Below, piece by piece: positions 46,890-55,212 of a stretch of DNA of 64,000 nt. The stretch is from Neisseria montereyensis (lineage in GTDB: Bacteria; Pseudomonadota; Gammaproteobacteria; Burkholderiales; Neisseriaceae). The notes beneath the pieces are model-generated. The model saw only the letters and a list, made by a program, of their open reading frames with translations, searched no databases and was not told the origin of the DNA. The translations under genes and the position numbers were made by a program. The stretch is from assembly GCF_024834045.1 (NCBI RefSeq), contig NZ_JANUXW010000003.1, forward strand, positions 296,100-360,099, read 5' to 3'. Each line of letters begins with the position of its first letter. Within the stretch, counting starts at the first letter, position 1.

Positions 46890-47390
46890 TTACTCGTAAT
46901 TTTCTAAGATTAAACCATTCATGCGGACTTGTTCTGCTTCCCATAGTTCGTAAAGTTTAGCGATGATGTTGTGGATTTGTTCATTAGAAAGTTGGTGTTG
47001 GGTAGGAAAATTGATTACAAAATTATTTTTCAGTTTTTCATTCCCTCTGCTCATTCCAATTCTTGTAGAAAAGTTGGCGGCTAACTCATCCTCTTTTTTA
47101 CCATTCCAAAGAGAAACAGATGCACCTAAATCTTCATCAAAATGCTTTAAAATCATTTCTTTTATAGTAGTTTCATTAAGTAAAATTTTATTATTTGCCT
47201 TTTTCTTACTGAAAGCTAATTCGCAATAATCCTCAAAAATATTTTCTGAATTATCACGTAAAAACACCAAAGATTGTAGCATTTTATCTGTTAAAACAGC
47301 GATTGACTCCTTTCGGTTTCCCCATAAAACACTAATAGAAGTTATGTTTTCTCCTGTATTTAAAAGTTTTGTTTTAGTAGTTTTCATCAT
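46890..47390 (-). CDS. Immunity-like protein, Imm52-like
   Basis: A 166-residue soluble protein. ITSISVLWGNRKESIAVLTD near residue 17 and the closing IAKLYELWEAEQVRMNGLIL recall the Imm52 group of immunity proteins, with moderate confidence. A fragment of a second copy (ELYELWEAEQVRVNGLILEN) remains at 48701-48768, so the family was duplicated here. It lies directly between paralogue A and the 47391 gene. Confidence 0.55.
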   Translation of the reverse strand: MMKTTKTKLLNTGENITSISVLWGNRKESIAVLTDKMLQSLVFLRDNSENIFEDYCELAFSKKKANNKILLNETTIKEMILKHFDEDLGASVSLWNGKKEDELAANFSTRIGMSRGNEKLKNNFVINFPTQHQLSNEQIHNIIAKLYELWEAEQVRMNGLILENYE

Positions 47391-48047
47391 CTATTTATCC
47401 TTAAAAACTAAATCCATTCCCTTGTCTTTAAACGCTTCGTCTAATTCGCCTTTTTCCCAACGTTTTAGTGTGAAAAAGCTTTCCCAATCGCCAAATTCAG
47501 GACGCTCTTCCCAATTGCTTTCTACATTCAACGGGCGTTTGCTTGTCCATACACACTCTTCTTCCGCTCCCTTTTTCCACTCTATAACTTGTACATTGCC
47601 ATTGGTTTCAAAAGTGTAGGCCCATATTTTTTTATAATCCTTATCGGTTTTTTTGTTTTCCGTCCATTCCCAAAACTTTATGCCTATTAAGAAATATTTC
47701 CCGTTTTCTTGTGGTCTGAAAACATAGTACATATAGATATCTTTATCTTCGTCTAAAAAAGAAATGACAATATCTTTCACAATATCGTGGTGTAAATAGG
47801 ACTCCACTCTATTCTCATTCATTTTACATACATAAAATTCCAATCCGTGTTCATAGGCAAATTTCGCCCATTCTTCGCTACTCGTACACGTTTTTAAAAA
47901 TTTATGGGCTTTCTTTTGGGTTTCGATATCCCCAAAATTAGGATTGTATCGAGGTTTGTAGAGATGGGAATAATACCAAAGTGTATCTTCTTCACTTTGC
48001 ATTTTACGTTTCCCTATAAACCAATCTTGATATATATATTTTTTCAT
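47391..48047 (-). CDS. Immunity-like protein, family unrecognised
   Basis: A 218-residue soluble protein rich in Trp and Tyr (LWYYSHLYKPRYNPNFGDIE, EEWAKFAYEHGLEFYVCKMN, FWEWTENKKTDKDYKKIWAY). No family is recognised. It overlaps the upstream paralogue A' by four bases, so the cassette A'-C-B-A is translated as a chain. A short piece of a further copy (the FGDIETQKK region) is left at 48769-48815. Function is inferred from the array only. Confidence 0.5.
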   Translation of the reverse strand: MKKYIYQDWFIGKRKMQSEEDTLWYYSHLYKPRYNPNFGDIETQKKAHKFLKTCTSSEEWAKFAYEHGLEFYVCKMNENRVESYLHHDIVKDIVISFLDEDKDIYMYYVFRPQENGKYFLIGIKFWEWTENKKTDKDYKKIWAYTFETNGNVQVIEWKKGAEEECVWTSKRPLNVESNWEERPEFGDWESFFTLKRWEKGELDEAFKDKGMDLVFKDK

Positions 48048-48685
48048 AATTTACTGATTTTATTCAATATACTTTCATAATCAAAAAGATGTTCGTAATC
48101 ATCAAAATATTGCGGTGCTTTGAAATAATTTTTTGATAAATCAATTTCCGCTGTTTCTTCTATTGTCTTTTTTCGAGAGTTATCTTTTTTTGAATATTTT
48201 CTTTCTGTAATTACGAGTTTATTTTTTGGACTATTTTTGTTTTTACTAATAAATTTCAAATCTTTCCTTGTAGATTCAAACTTATCATCTGTAAATATAA
48301 CAATCTGATATAGAAATACTTGATTGTTAGGTAGAGGTTCGTATATATTTTTTTCAAACCATTTTAATGCATCTACTCTAAAATAGCTCATTATCAAAGG
48401 AACGAACATATTTCCTTCACTATCAGTATCCAAAAAAAGTAAATCAAAAGCCCCATCACCCGAATTGACACTCACAAAAGGCTTATCTTTCTTGTAAAAA
48501 GTCAGGTAATAAGTAGTGTAATTCTCAAAAGCATATTTAGCTAAAATATTGGAATCTTTAAATAACTCTTTCCTTTTTTCTTTTGGAAAACCTTGATAAA
48601 AAATTTCTTCTAAAACTTCAAGCGTTTCTTCTTTACTAACAACTTCTTTTTTGGTTTGATTAAAATGTCTAAATTCGTATTTCAT
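48044..48685 (-). CDS. Immunity-like protein, paralogue A'
   Basis: A 213-residue paralogue of the 46242-46889 product, sharing NYTTYYLTFYKKDKPFVSVN, SGDGAFDLLFLD and the closing APQYFDDYEHLFDYESILNK. The start MKYEFRHFNQTKKE differs from the paralogue's start. Two full copies and one C-terminal fragment of this family in 3 kb show expansion of the array. It is the first intact gene of the array in the direction of transcription. Confidence 0.55.
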   Translation of the reverse strand: MKYEFRHFNQTKKEVVSKEETLEVLEEIFYQGFPKEKRKELFKDSNILAKYAFENYTTYYLTFYKKDKPFVSVNSGDGAFDLLFLDTDSEGNMFVPLIMSYFRVDALKWFEKNIYEPLPNNQVFLYQIVIFTDDKFESTRKDLKFISKNKNSPKNKLVITERKYSKKDNSRKKTIEETAEIDLSKNYFKAPQYFDDYEHLFDYESILNKISKL

Positions 48686-48700
48686 AATAAGATAAATTTA

Positions 48701-48815
48701 TCAAAAATTTTCTAAAATTAAACCATTCACGCGGACTTGTTCTGCTTCCCATAGTTCGTAAAGCTCAGCGATTTCTTTTGGGTTTCTATATCCCTAAAGT
48801 TAGGATTCTGATGTA
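48701..48815 (-). pseudogene. Fused fragments of two immunity-like genes
   Basis: The first part (48701-48768) encodes ELYELWEAEQVRVNGLILEN and F, then stop, a copy of the 46890 gene's end. Next to it, 48769-48815 matches the FGDIETQKKAHK region of the 47391 gene. The two pieces are joined as in the living order B-C but truncated, marking the upstream edge of the array. A degenerate DUS follows at about 48831. Confidence 0.65.
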
Positions 48816-48878
48816 GATCATCAACTTCTCTTTTCAGGCGGCCTGATTTACAATCGGCTCCCTTCATTATCATTTCCT

Positions 48879-49772
48879 ATGCCCCTTATGCCAGAACCAA
48901 ACCGCCTTGCCGCCCCGATGCTGATTGTCGGCTGCGTTATCTTCGGATTGGGCAGCCTAATTGTGAAATTCGTTCCGGTCGGAGCGTTTGCGATGGCTTT
49001 CTGGCGTTTGTGCGTAGCTGCCGTTATTTTTTGGTTGTTAAGTCGTTTTTTCGGGCAAAAACTGCCGCATAATAAAAAAGCGCTCTTATTTGCCTGCCTT
49101 TCCGGTGCTTTTCTCGGTATTGATTTGGGCTTGTGGCATGAAAGTATTTATGCTGTCGGCCCCGGCATTTCCACGCTGCTCAACAGCTTACAAATATTTT
49201 TTCTTACCGCCGCCGGTTTTTTCTTTTTCGGCGAACGCCCTTCCAAGCTGCAATTATTCAGCTTATTAATGGCCATTTTCGGGATTATGCTGATTGCCAG
49301 CCCTGAGTTTAACCACAATACCCAAGCCGGCTGGGGGTTTGCCAGCGGGATTGTTTCCGGCTCGATGTTGGCCTTATCAATGATTTTTGTCCGCAAAACC
49401 CATCAGGTTCAAGCCGTTTCTTTATTGCCGATGATGTTGATGGTCAGCTTGGGCGGTATGGCGGTATTGTGGTTGCCTGCGTTTCTGTTTAATGGCGATG
49501 CGCTTTACCCGACTACCTTTCATGATGCCGCCTTGATTTTGATTTACGGCGCCGTGATGCAGTGTTTCGCATGGGGGCTGATTGCTTATGCCATCCCCCT
49601 GCTTTCCTTATCGGTAACCGGTTTATTGTTATTAAGCGAACCCGTTGCCGCTCTGCTGATTGATTATTTCCTGCTTGATAAGCCGATTAACGGCTGGCAG
49701 TGGTGTGGCGTGGCGTTAACTTTATCTGCCATCTATCTCGGTTCGCTACGCCCGCAAAAGCATCATGCGTAA
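48879..49772 (+). CDS. EamA/DMT-family transporter
   Basis: A 297-residue inner-membrane transporter with ten predicted helices in two EamA repeats. The first repeat includes GAFAMAFWRLCVAAVIFWLL, the second ALIYGAVMQCFAWGLIAYAI and GLLLLSEPVAALLIDYFLL; EP in LSEPVAALL is typical. Substrates in this superfamily are mostly metabolites; none can be assigned. It restores core composition after the array and runs on the plus strand toward the DUF2185 gene. Confidence 0.85.
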   Translation: MPLMPEPNRLAAPMLIVGCVIFGLGSLIVKFVPVGAFAMAFWRLCVAAVIFWLLSRFFGQKLPHNKKALLFACLSGAFLGIDLGLWHESIYAVGPGISTLLNSLQIFFLTAAGFFFFGERPSKLQLFSLLMAIFGIMLIASPEFNHNTQAGWGFASGIVSGSMLALSMIFVRKTHQVQAVSLLPMMLMVSLGGMAVLWLPAFLFNGDALYPTTFHDAALILIYGAVMQCFAWGLIAYAIPLLSLSVTGLLLLSEPVAALLIDYFLLDKPINGWQWCGVALTLSAIYLGSLRPQKHHA

Positions 49773-49830
49773 ACAAGCCGAATCGTGTAAAATCTGCGCT
49801 TTCCGATATTTTTTATGGGCCATCTGAAAA

Positions 49831-50154
49831 ATGAACGCTTTTGCTAATGCTTTATCTTCCGCGCTCGGCATCTGTATTGCCGCCAAAACCGTTACCGAAG
49901 AAGGTGCGCCCGTAGGCTTTATGTATCGTGAAGAAGCCCAATTTGAAAACGATAGCGGCTGGCGTTTTTTTCAAGGTGACGAAACTGACGAATATACAGT
50001 GAATACCAGTAATTTTGCCCTGTATCCGATCAATGAAATCACCGAACACAATCCGGCAATCATCCCTTTACTTCAATCGCCACCCGGCCATGCTTGGGAA
50101 TTAAACGAAGAAGGCGAATTCGAACCGGTAGACGATTGGCAGCCGCAAGAATAA
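49831..50154 (+). CDS. DUF2185 (Imm33-like) protein
   Basis: A 107-residue acidic protein with the DUF2185 pattern: ICIAAKTVTEEGAPVGFMYR, then DSGWRFFQGDETDEYT and ALYPINEITEHNPAIIPLL, ending GEFEPVDDW. DUF2185 overlaps with immunity protein families (Imm33), but it often occurs as a stand-alone core gene. A degenerate DUS (GGCCATCTGAA) lies just before the start. It is followed after about 90 bases by ribH. Confidence 0.8.
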   Translation: MNAFANALSSALGICIAAKTVTEEGAPVGFMYREEAQFENDSGWRFFQGDETDEYTVNTSNFALYPINEITEHNPAIIPLLQSPPGHAWELNEEGEFEPVDDWQPQE

Positions 50155-50246
50155 AAAACCAAAGGGCAAATAATAACCATATTTCCCCTATTCATTTTTG
50201 TATTTGAAATACACATAAAATCAACCTTAATCATGAAAGCAATCTT

Positions 50247-50738
50247 ATGAATACTATCCAACCCGAACATAATGGTGCCGGACTACGCATCGGTATTGTA
50301 CAAGCCCGTTTCAGCAACGAAATCGGCAGCGCTATGTTGAAAGTCTGTACTGAAAAACTAATCGCATTAGGCGTGAATACCGATGACATCACTGTTGCCA
50401 CCGTGCCCGGTGCGCTGGAAGTGCCGCTGATTTTGCAAAATATGGCATCTTCCCAACAATACGATGCCCTTATCGCTATTGGTGCGGTTATCCGCGGCGA
50501 AACCTACCATTTCGAGCTGGTTTCCAACGAATCCGGTGCCGGCGTAACCCGTGTCGGCTTAGACTTCAATATTCCGATTGCCAACGCCATTCTAACCACT
50601 GAAAACGACGAACAGGCGCATGTTCGTATTGAAGAAAAAGCCAGCGATGCTGCCATTGTCGCCGTAGAATGTGCCAACTTGGTTAACCTGCTGTTAGAAG
50701 AGCAGTTAGAAGTATTTGAAGAAGACGACCAAGAGTAA
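50247..50738 (+). CDS. ribH: 6,7-dimethyl-8-ribityllumazine synthase
   Basis: Penultimate enzyme of riboflavin synthesis; assembles as an icosahedral or pentameric capsid. The 163-residue protein shows [29 protein letters not shown] and [19 protein letters not shown], the substrate-binding stretches of the family. It precedes nusB, the ribH-nusB order common in proteobacteria. An imperfect inverted DUS pair separates the two genes, so nusB may have its own reading or readthrough. Confidence 0.95.
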   Translation: MNTIQPEHNGAGLRIGIVQARFSNEIGSAMLKVCTEKLIALGVNTDDITVATVPGALEVPLILQNMASSQQYDALIAIGAVIRGETYHFELVSNESGAGVTRVGLDFNIPIANAILTTENDEQAHVRIEEKASDAAIVAVECANLVNLLLEEQLEVFEEDDQE

Positions 50739-50742
50739 TCGG

Positions 50743-50779
50743 TTCAGACGGCTTATATATCAGTATCAGGCCGTCTGAA
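50743..50779 (+). terminator. Imperfect inverted DUS pair between ribH and nusB
   Basis: TTCAGACGGCT (50743-50753) and AGGCCGTCTGAA (50768-50779) can pair over eleven bases with one mismatch, just past the ribH stop. Confidence 0.55.
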
Positions 50780-50802
50780 AAAAGAAAGGCAAGGAACCGC
50801 CC

Positions 50803-51228
50803 ATGAAAACACCCCGCCGCCGCGCTCGCGAATTTACCGTGCAGGCACTGTATCAATCCGCACTGACTCAGGCTCCTGTCGCCGAAATTGCCAAAAACAT
50901 CCGTGAAAGCAGCGACTTCAAAAAAGCCGATGACGAACTGTTTACCACGCTCTTTTTCGGCACGCATGCCAATCAAAAAGAATATATCCAGCTTATCCGC
51001 CCGCTGCTCGACCGTGATGAAAACGATCTCAGCCCGATTGAACGCGCTGTTTTATTGATGGCATGCCACGAACTATCTGCTATGCCCGAAACACCTTACC
51101 CGGTGATTATTAACGAAGCCATCGAAGTGACCAAAACATTCGGCGGCACCGACGGCCATAAGTTTGTAAACGGCATTCTCGACAAACTGGCGGTACAACT
51201 GCGCCCGAATGATCCTCAACGTCATTGA
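50803..51228 (+). CDS. nusB: Transcription antitermination factor NusB
   Basis: Binds boxA RNA with S10 in rRNA antitermination. The 141-residue all-helical protein opens MKTPRRRAREFTVQALYQS and has the conserved DLSPIERAVLLMACHEL and EAIEVTKTFGGTDGHKFVNG, matching the family through to KLAVQLRP. It follows ribH by about 60 bases and is ended by a GC-rich hairpin terminator. Confidence 0.95.
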   Translation: MKTPRRRAREFTVQALYQSALTQAPVAEIAKNIRESSDFKKADDELFTTLFFGTHANQKEYIQLIRPLLDRDENDLSPIERAVLLMACHELSAMPETPYPVIINEAIEVTKTFGGTDGHKFVNGILDKLAVQLRPNDPQRH

Positions 51229-51265
51229 GCCGGCAATAGTAGTCAAATCAAGCCACAAAATGTTT

Positions 51266-51291
51266 AAACCGCCCTATACGGGCGGTTTTTT
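51266..51291 (+). terminator. Rho-independent terminator after nusB
   Basis: AAACCGCCC pairs with GGGCGGTTT around TATAC, followed by TTT. This is a conventional terminator without a DUS. Confidence 0.9.
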
Positions 51292-51679
51292 ATCCCACAT
51301 TATCATGGCCGATTATCGGCTTTTTATTGCGTCATATTTACTACTGCTTTACCGCCGCTTAATTTGCAAAATCTCGTAATAAAATGGTTTATTTTGTGAG
51401 TATTTCATATACAAAACATCCGTTGCACACCCTTTTCACTCACTTCCAAAAAAGTGAATTTAACACCCCCTAATAAAATTCAATCGATAAATTCAAGTGT
51501 TACGATTCATATTGTTTCAAATCAAAATAATTTAATGCTTTTGTATTTAAAATAATAGTAGATAAAAAATAATGTTATACCATAACATATTGAAATAATT
51601 AATAAATTGACTTTAGAGAGCATTTGTTCTATAAAAAGATTGTAAGCAAATTATCCAACTATCCTGAAAGGACAGTAAA
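51292..51679. other. AT-rich leader upstream of the alcohol dehydrogenase
   Basis: Nearly 390 bases with no reading frame of note. It is AT-rich and must contain the promoter of the dehydrogenase gene, but I found no clear -35/-10 pair, dyad operator or FNR-type box. An AAAGGACAG ribosome site lies just before the ATG at 51680. Confidence 0.6.
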
Positions 51680-52723
51680 ATGAAAGCAATGACTTATTAT
51701 GGCGAAGGTGACATCCGTTTTGAAGAAAAACCCAAGCCGCAAATTATTGATCCGACCGATGCCGTCGTGAAAATTGTAAAAACAACCATCTGCGGCACCG
51801 ATTTAGGTATTTGGAAAGGCAAAAACCCTGAAATCACACCGGGACGCATTTTAGGCCACGAAGGTATCGGTATTGTCGAAGAAGTCGGCAGCGGTGTGAA
51901 AAACATTAAAAAAGGCGATAAAGTTATCATCTCATGCGTAAGCAAATGCTGTACTTGTGACAATTGTAAAGTTCAACTTTATTCACACTGTAGCAATGGC
52001 GGCGGCTGGATTTTAGGCTATATGATTGACGGCACTCAGGCCGAATATGTCCGCACCCCGTTTGCCGACAACAGCCTGATTCCGCTTCCTAGCAATGTAA
52101 ACGAAGAAATTGCCCTATTGCTGAGTGATGCATTGCCTACCGCGCACGAAATCGGTGTTCAATACGGCGACGTAAAACCCGGTGACACCGTATTTATCGC
52201 CGGTGCCGGCCCTGTCGGTATGTCCGCCTTGTTAACCGCACAACTTTACAGCCCTTCCGTGTTGATTATGTGCGATATGGACGAAAACCGCCTGAAACTG
52301 GCTAAAGAATTGGGCGCGACCCACACAATCAACCCAGCTTCCGGCGATGTTACCAAAATGGTAACCGATATTGTCGGCAAAGACGGTGTGGATACCGCCA
52401 TTGAAGCAGTCGGCCTTCCCGCTACTTGGAATATGTGCCAAGACATTGTTAAACCCGGCGGTAACTTGGCTGTGGTCGGCGTTCACGGTAAACCCGTTGA
52501 CTTCAAACTGGAAAAACTATGGATTAAAAACCTAACCATTACCACCGGTTTGGTCAATACCAATACTACCGAAATGCTGATGAAAGCCATTTCAACCAGC
52601 TCCGTCGACTACACCAAAATGCTGACCCACCATTTCAAATTCGGCGAATTGGAAAAAGCATACGATGTATTCAAACATGCTGCTGAAAACGGCGCGATGA
52701 AAGTGGTATTAACTGTTGATTAA
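51680..52723 (+). CDS. Zinc-dependent alcohol dehydrogenase
   Basis: A 347-residue medium-chain dehydrogenase oxidising or reducing an alcohol/aldehyde with NAD(H). Catalytic zinc ligands are in TTICGTDLGIW (Cys) and GRILGHEGIGIVEEV (His-Glu). The structural zinc lobe has CVSKCCTCDNCKVQLYSHC. The Rossmann glycines are in GAGPVGMSALL, near residue 175. Close to bacterial AdhP/threonine-dehydrogenase-like enzymes; the physiological substrate is not certain. Single gene, with a DUS hairpin at the end. Confidence 0.88.
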   Translation: MKAMTYYGEGDIRFEEKPKPQIIDPTDAVVKIVKTTICGTDLGIWKGKNPEITPGRILGHEGIGIVEEVGSGVKNIKKGDKVIISCVSKCCTCDNCKVQLYSHCSNGGGWILGYMIDGTQAEYVRTPFADNSLIPLPSNVNEEIALLLSDALPTAHEIGVQYGDVKPGDTVFIAGAGPVGMSALLTAQLYSPSVLIMCDMDENRLKLAKELGATHTINPASGDVTKMVTDIVGKDGVDTAIEAVGLPATWNMCQDIVKPGGNLAVVGVHGKPVDFKLEKLWIKNLTITTGLVNTNTTEMLMKAISTSSVDYTKMLTHHFKFGELEKAYDVFKHAAENGAMKVVLTVD

Positions 52724-52749
52724 GTTTTTATAATCGGCACATAAAACAA

Positions 52750-52779
52750 AAAGCCGTCTGAAACATTTCAGACGGCTTT
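52750..52779. terminator. Inverted DUS pair between adh and queH
   Basis: AAAGCCGTCTGAAA and TTTCAGACGGCTTT form a long stem with a two-base loop; T-rich on both sides. It can end both convergent genes. The DUS is the AAGCC variant. Confidence 0.9.
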
Positions 52780-52816
52780 TTTATCAGTTAACTAAAAACC
52801 AAATGACCATTAAATA

Positions 52817-53497
52817 TTATTTGGTCTCTTCATCACCATAATATTTCACCCCGATTTTGATCGGCGGACGACCTTGTGATTTACGGTGATGGTTGCTATC
52901 GCGTAACGAATAAGCACAACCGCAATATTCTTGCTGATAGAAATGCTCGCGTTTGCTGATTTCAATCATACGCGCACTGCCGCCACCTTTGCGCCAATTG
53001 TATTCCCAATAAGTCAGACCGGGATATTTTTCTGCCGCACGCACACCGCAATCATTGATTTGATTCATATTTTTCCAGCGTGAAATGCCAAGCGAACTGG
53101 TTATCACGGGAAAGCCGTGTTCATAGGCATACAGTGCGGTACGCTCAAAGCGCATATCGAAACACATGGTACAACGGCGGCCGCGCTCCGGATCCATTTC
53201 CATACCTTTGGCGCGTTCGAACCAATTGTCCACATCATAATCGGCATCAATAAAAGGAATACCGTGTTTTTCCGCAAAAGCGATATTTTCATTTTTGCGG
53301 ATTTCATATTCTTTTTTCGGATGGATATTGGGGTTATAAAAATAAATCGTGAAATCAATACCGCTGGCCAACATTGCTTCCATCACTTCACCCGAACAGG
53401 GGGCGCAGCATGAATGCAGCAGCACTTTCTTTTGGCCGCCGGGCGGAATCAATTCGGGCCGTTCAATCGGCGTTACTTCAGGTTTTTGTTTATTCAT
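52817..53497 (-). CDS. queH: Epoxyqueuosine reductase QueH
   Basis: Converts epoxyqueuosine to queuosine in tRNA anticodons, an iron-sulfur enzyme unrelated to QueG. The 226-residue protein has the cysteine motifs of the family: [17 protein letters not shown] near residue 28, [14 protein letters not shown] near 115, and [12 protein letters not shown] near 192. [17 protein letters not shown] and [10 protein letters not shown] are further family stretches. Single gene on the minus strand, between two inverted DUS pairs. Confidence 0.93.
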   Translation of the reverse strand: MNKQKPEVTPIERPELIPPGGQKKVLLHSCCAPCSGEVMEAMLASGIDFTIYFYNPNIHPKKEYEIRKNENIAFAEKHGIPFIDADYDVDNWFERAKGMEMDPERGRRCTMCFDMRFERTALYAYEHGFPVITSSLGISRWKNMNQINDCGVRAAEKYPGLTYWEYNWRKGGGSARMIEISKREHFYQQEYCGCAYSLRDSNHHRKSQGRPPIKIGVKYYGDEETK

Positions 53498-53527
53498 ATC
53501 TTTTAGCAGTGTGTTTTATCAATAGGA

Positions 53528-53568
53528 TTCAGACGGCCTTGAAGAATTATTCCTTCAGGCCGTCTGAA
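53528..53568. terminator. Inverted DUS pair upstream of queH
   Basis: TTCAGACGGCCT (53528-53539) and AGGCCGTCTGAA (53557-53568) with partly complementary inner bases (TTGAAGAA/TTCCTTCA). It lies in the gap between the divergent queH and holB genes and may only supply DUS or end a transcript from elsewhere. Confidence 0.5.
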
Positions 53569-53763
53569 AAATGTTCGATTAATTGGTTTATAATTCTAAC
53601 AGAATCAGCCTTATGCCGTAAGGCGGCAATGGTATGTTTACGGCAAAAAAACATAGAAATATTCGTTTAAACCCCCTATTCAATTTTATAAAACCGACTG
53701 GCAGCACAACATTTTTATCTGCCGCAGGTATAATAAACATTTTCATCAGCAGGCTTCGTTCCC

Positions 53764-54741
53764 ATGATTTATCCGTGGCATCAAAACCAATGGCAGCAAA
53801 TCGCCGCCCACCGGCAAAACCTGCCTAATGCCTGGCTGTTTACCGGCAAAGAAAACACCGGCAAAACGGCATTCGCACGATATACCGCTCAGGCATTATT
53901 GTGCGAACAGCCCGATGCCAACGGAAATCCTTGCGGCACCTGCCCATCATGCCATTTGTTTGAGCAAAACAGCCATCCCGATTTTTACGAATTAACACCG
54001 GAAATCCCCGAAGGCGAAGCTGTCGGCCGCAAACTGCTACAGATTAAAATCGATGCCGTACGCGATGTGGTCGATAATATCCATTTAACTTCCGTGCGCG
54101 GCGGCCGCCGTATTGTTTTGATTCATCCGGCAGAAAGTATGAACCTTCAGGCGGCCAACGGCATTTTGAAAGCCTTGGAAGAGCCGCCTGAAAACGTTAT
54201 CTTTTTACTGGTTACCCATGCCCGCGACAAACTATTGCCGACCATTAAAAGCCGCTGCCGCCAAATGGTATTACCGCCCCCTTCATACCAACAGGCGCTT
54301 GAATATCTGGAACAGCATCAAATAGAAAATGCCCGACCATTATTGGCTTTTCACGGCGGCGCCCCGCTTTTCGAACCCGAACCCGATTTGGATGCATTAC
54401 GCGAAAAACTGCTCGACTTACTGGCCACACCCCGTTTATTGGCAATGCTTGATTACGCCGCCGAATTCGATAAATACAAACAACCGCTAGCCGTTTTTCT
54501 TGATTGGATCCATAAATGGCTGCTTGATGTAGGCTTGGCGCAACAGCAACTACCGCCACTCTACTACCCAGAACATGCGGCAGCATTGATGCAAACGGGC
54601 GCAAAAACCACACCGGCATCGCTATTTACCCTTACAGGCCGTCTGAACCGTTTAAGCCCTTACGGATACCACACCCTCAGTGTTAAAATGCAGCTCGAAG
54701 CCTTACTCACAGAATATCTTCAATTTTGGCAAAACAAATAA
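53764..54741 (+). CDS. holB: DNA polymerase III delta-prime subunit
   Basis: Component of the clamp-loader complex. The 325-residue protein opens MIYPWHQNQWQQIAAH and has WLFTGKENTGKTAFARYTAQ (P-loop remnant), then the zinc module CEQPDANGNPCGTCPSCHLF, and ILKALEEPPENVIFLL with the SRC arginine finger in TIKSRCRQM. These place it as HolB rather than DnaX. A DUS lies inside the gene near 54637. It is followed 14 bases on by the PilZ gene; in Neisseria holB is commonly followed by the PilZ gene. Confidence 0.93.
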   Translation: MIYPWHQNQWQQIAAHRQNLPNAWLFTGKENTGKTAFARYTAQALLCEQPDANGNPCGTCPSCHLFEQNSHPDFYELTPEIPEGEAVGRKLLQIKIDAVRDVVDNIHLTSVRGGRRIVLIHPAESMNLQAANGILKALEEPPENVIFLLVTHARDKLLPTIKSRCRQMVLPPPSYQQALEYLEQHQIENARPLLAFHGGAPLFEPEPDLDALREKLLDLLATPRLLAMLDYAAEFDKYKQPLAVFLDWIHKWLLDVGLAQQQLPPLYYPEHAAALMQTGAKTTPASLFTLTGRLNRLSPYGYHTLSVKMQLEALLTEYLQFWQNK

Positions 54742-54755
54742 AAAGGGAAACATCT

Positions 54756-55115
54756 ATGAACAATGCAAAAGACCACCTGCCCGGCAAAATGATGGCCTTG
54801 CAGTTGAAAGAAAAAATCGCACTTTATAACAGCTATATGCCGTTTCTCGAACACGGCGGCCTTTTTGTGCCTACCGACGACTCTTTTTCGTTGGGCGATG
54901 AAGTTTTACTGGCATTGGAACTCACCAACCATCCCGGTAAAAAATTCCTACGCACCCAAGTAGTTTGGATAAACCCCGCCCGCACTTCCGCACAACGCCC
55001 CAAAGGCGTAGGCTTGGCATTTAGCGACGATGAAATCTGTATCCAAACCAAAAACCTGATTGAAGCCGAGTTGGGCAACAATATACGCAGCGACCGCGCC
55101 ACGTTTACCATGTAA
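54756..55115 (+). CDS. pilZ: PilZ-domain protein of type IV pilus biogenesis
   Basis: A 119-residue PilZ protein, needed for pilus assembly through the PilB/PilF motor in related species. The ATG at 54756 follows AAAAGGGAAACATCT; the frame upstream runs into holB. The segment MPFLEHGGLFVPTDDSFSLG, LLALELTNHPGKKFL and QRPKGVGLAFSDDE correspond to pilus-type PilZ proteins that lack the RxxxR c-di-GMP motif, so it is probably not a c-di-GMP sensor. Downstream of holB in the same direction. Confidence 0.88.
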   Translation: MNNAKDHLPGKMMALQLKEKIALYNSYMPFLEHGGLFVPTDDSFSLGDEVLLALELTNHPGKKFLRTQVVWINPARTSAQRPKGVGLAFSDDEICIQTKNLIEAELGNNIRSDRATFTM

Positions 55116-55154
55116 ACCCCGCTCCTCAATCAAACCTTATTTCAAAATATACCG

Positions 55155-55185
55155 ATGCCGTCTGAAATCCATTTTCAGACGGCAT
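55155..55185 (+). terminator. Inverted AT-DUS pair after pilZ
   Basis: ATGCCGTCTGAA (55155-55166) and TTCAGACGGCAT (55174-55185) form a stem. Unlike most copies here it carries the AT-DUS dialect in both arms. Confidence 0.8.
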
Positions 55186-55212
55186 CTGCCAAACTACCGA
55201 ACACCAATCTCT

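Noticed and set aside
47344-47619. Plus-strand frame in the immunity array
   Set aside because: It overlaps two minus-strand genes that have clear paralogues and coupled starts, so it is a shadow.
51480-51640. FNR-type or NmlR-type operator before the alcohol dehydrogenase
   Set aside because: No TTGAT-N4-ATCAA or long CTTGGAG dyad could be found in the leader.
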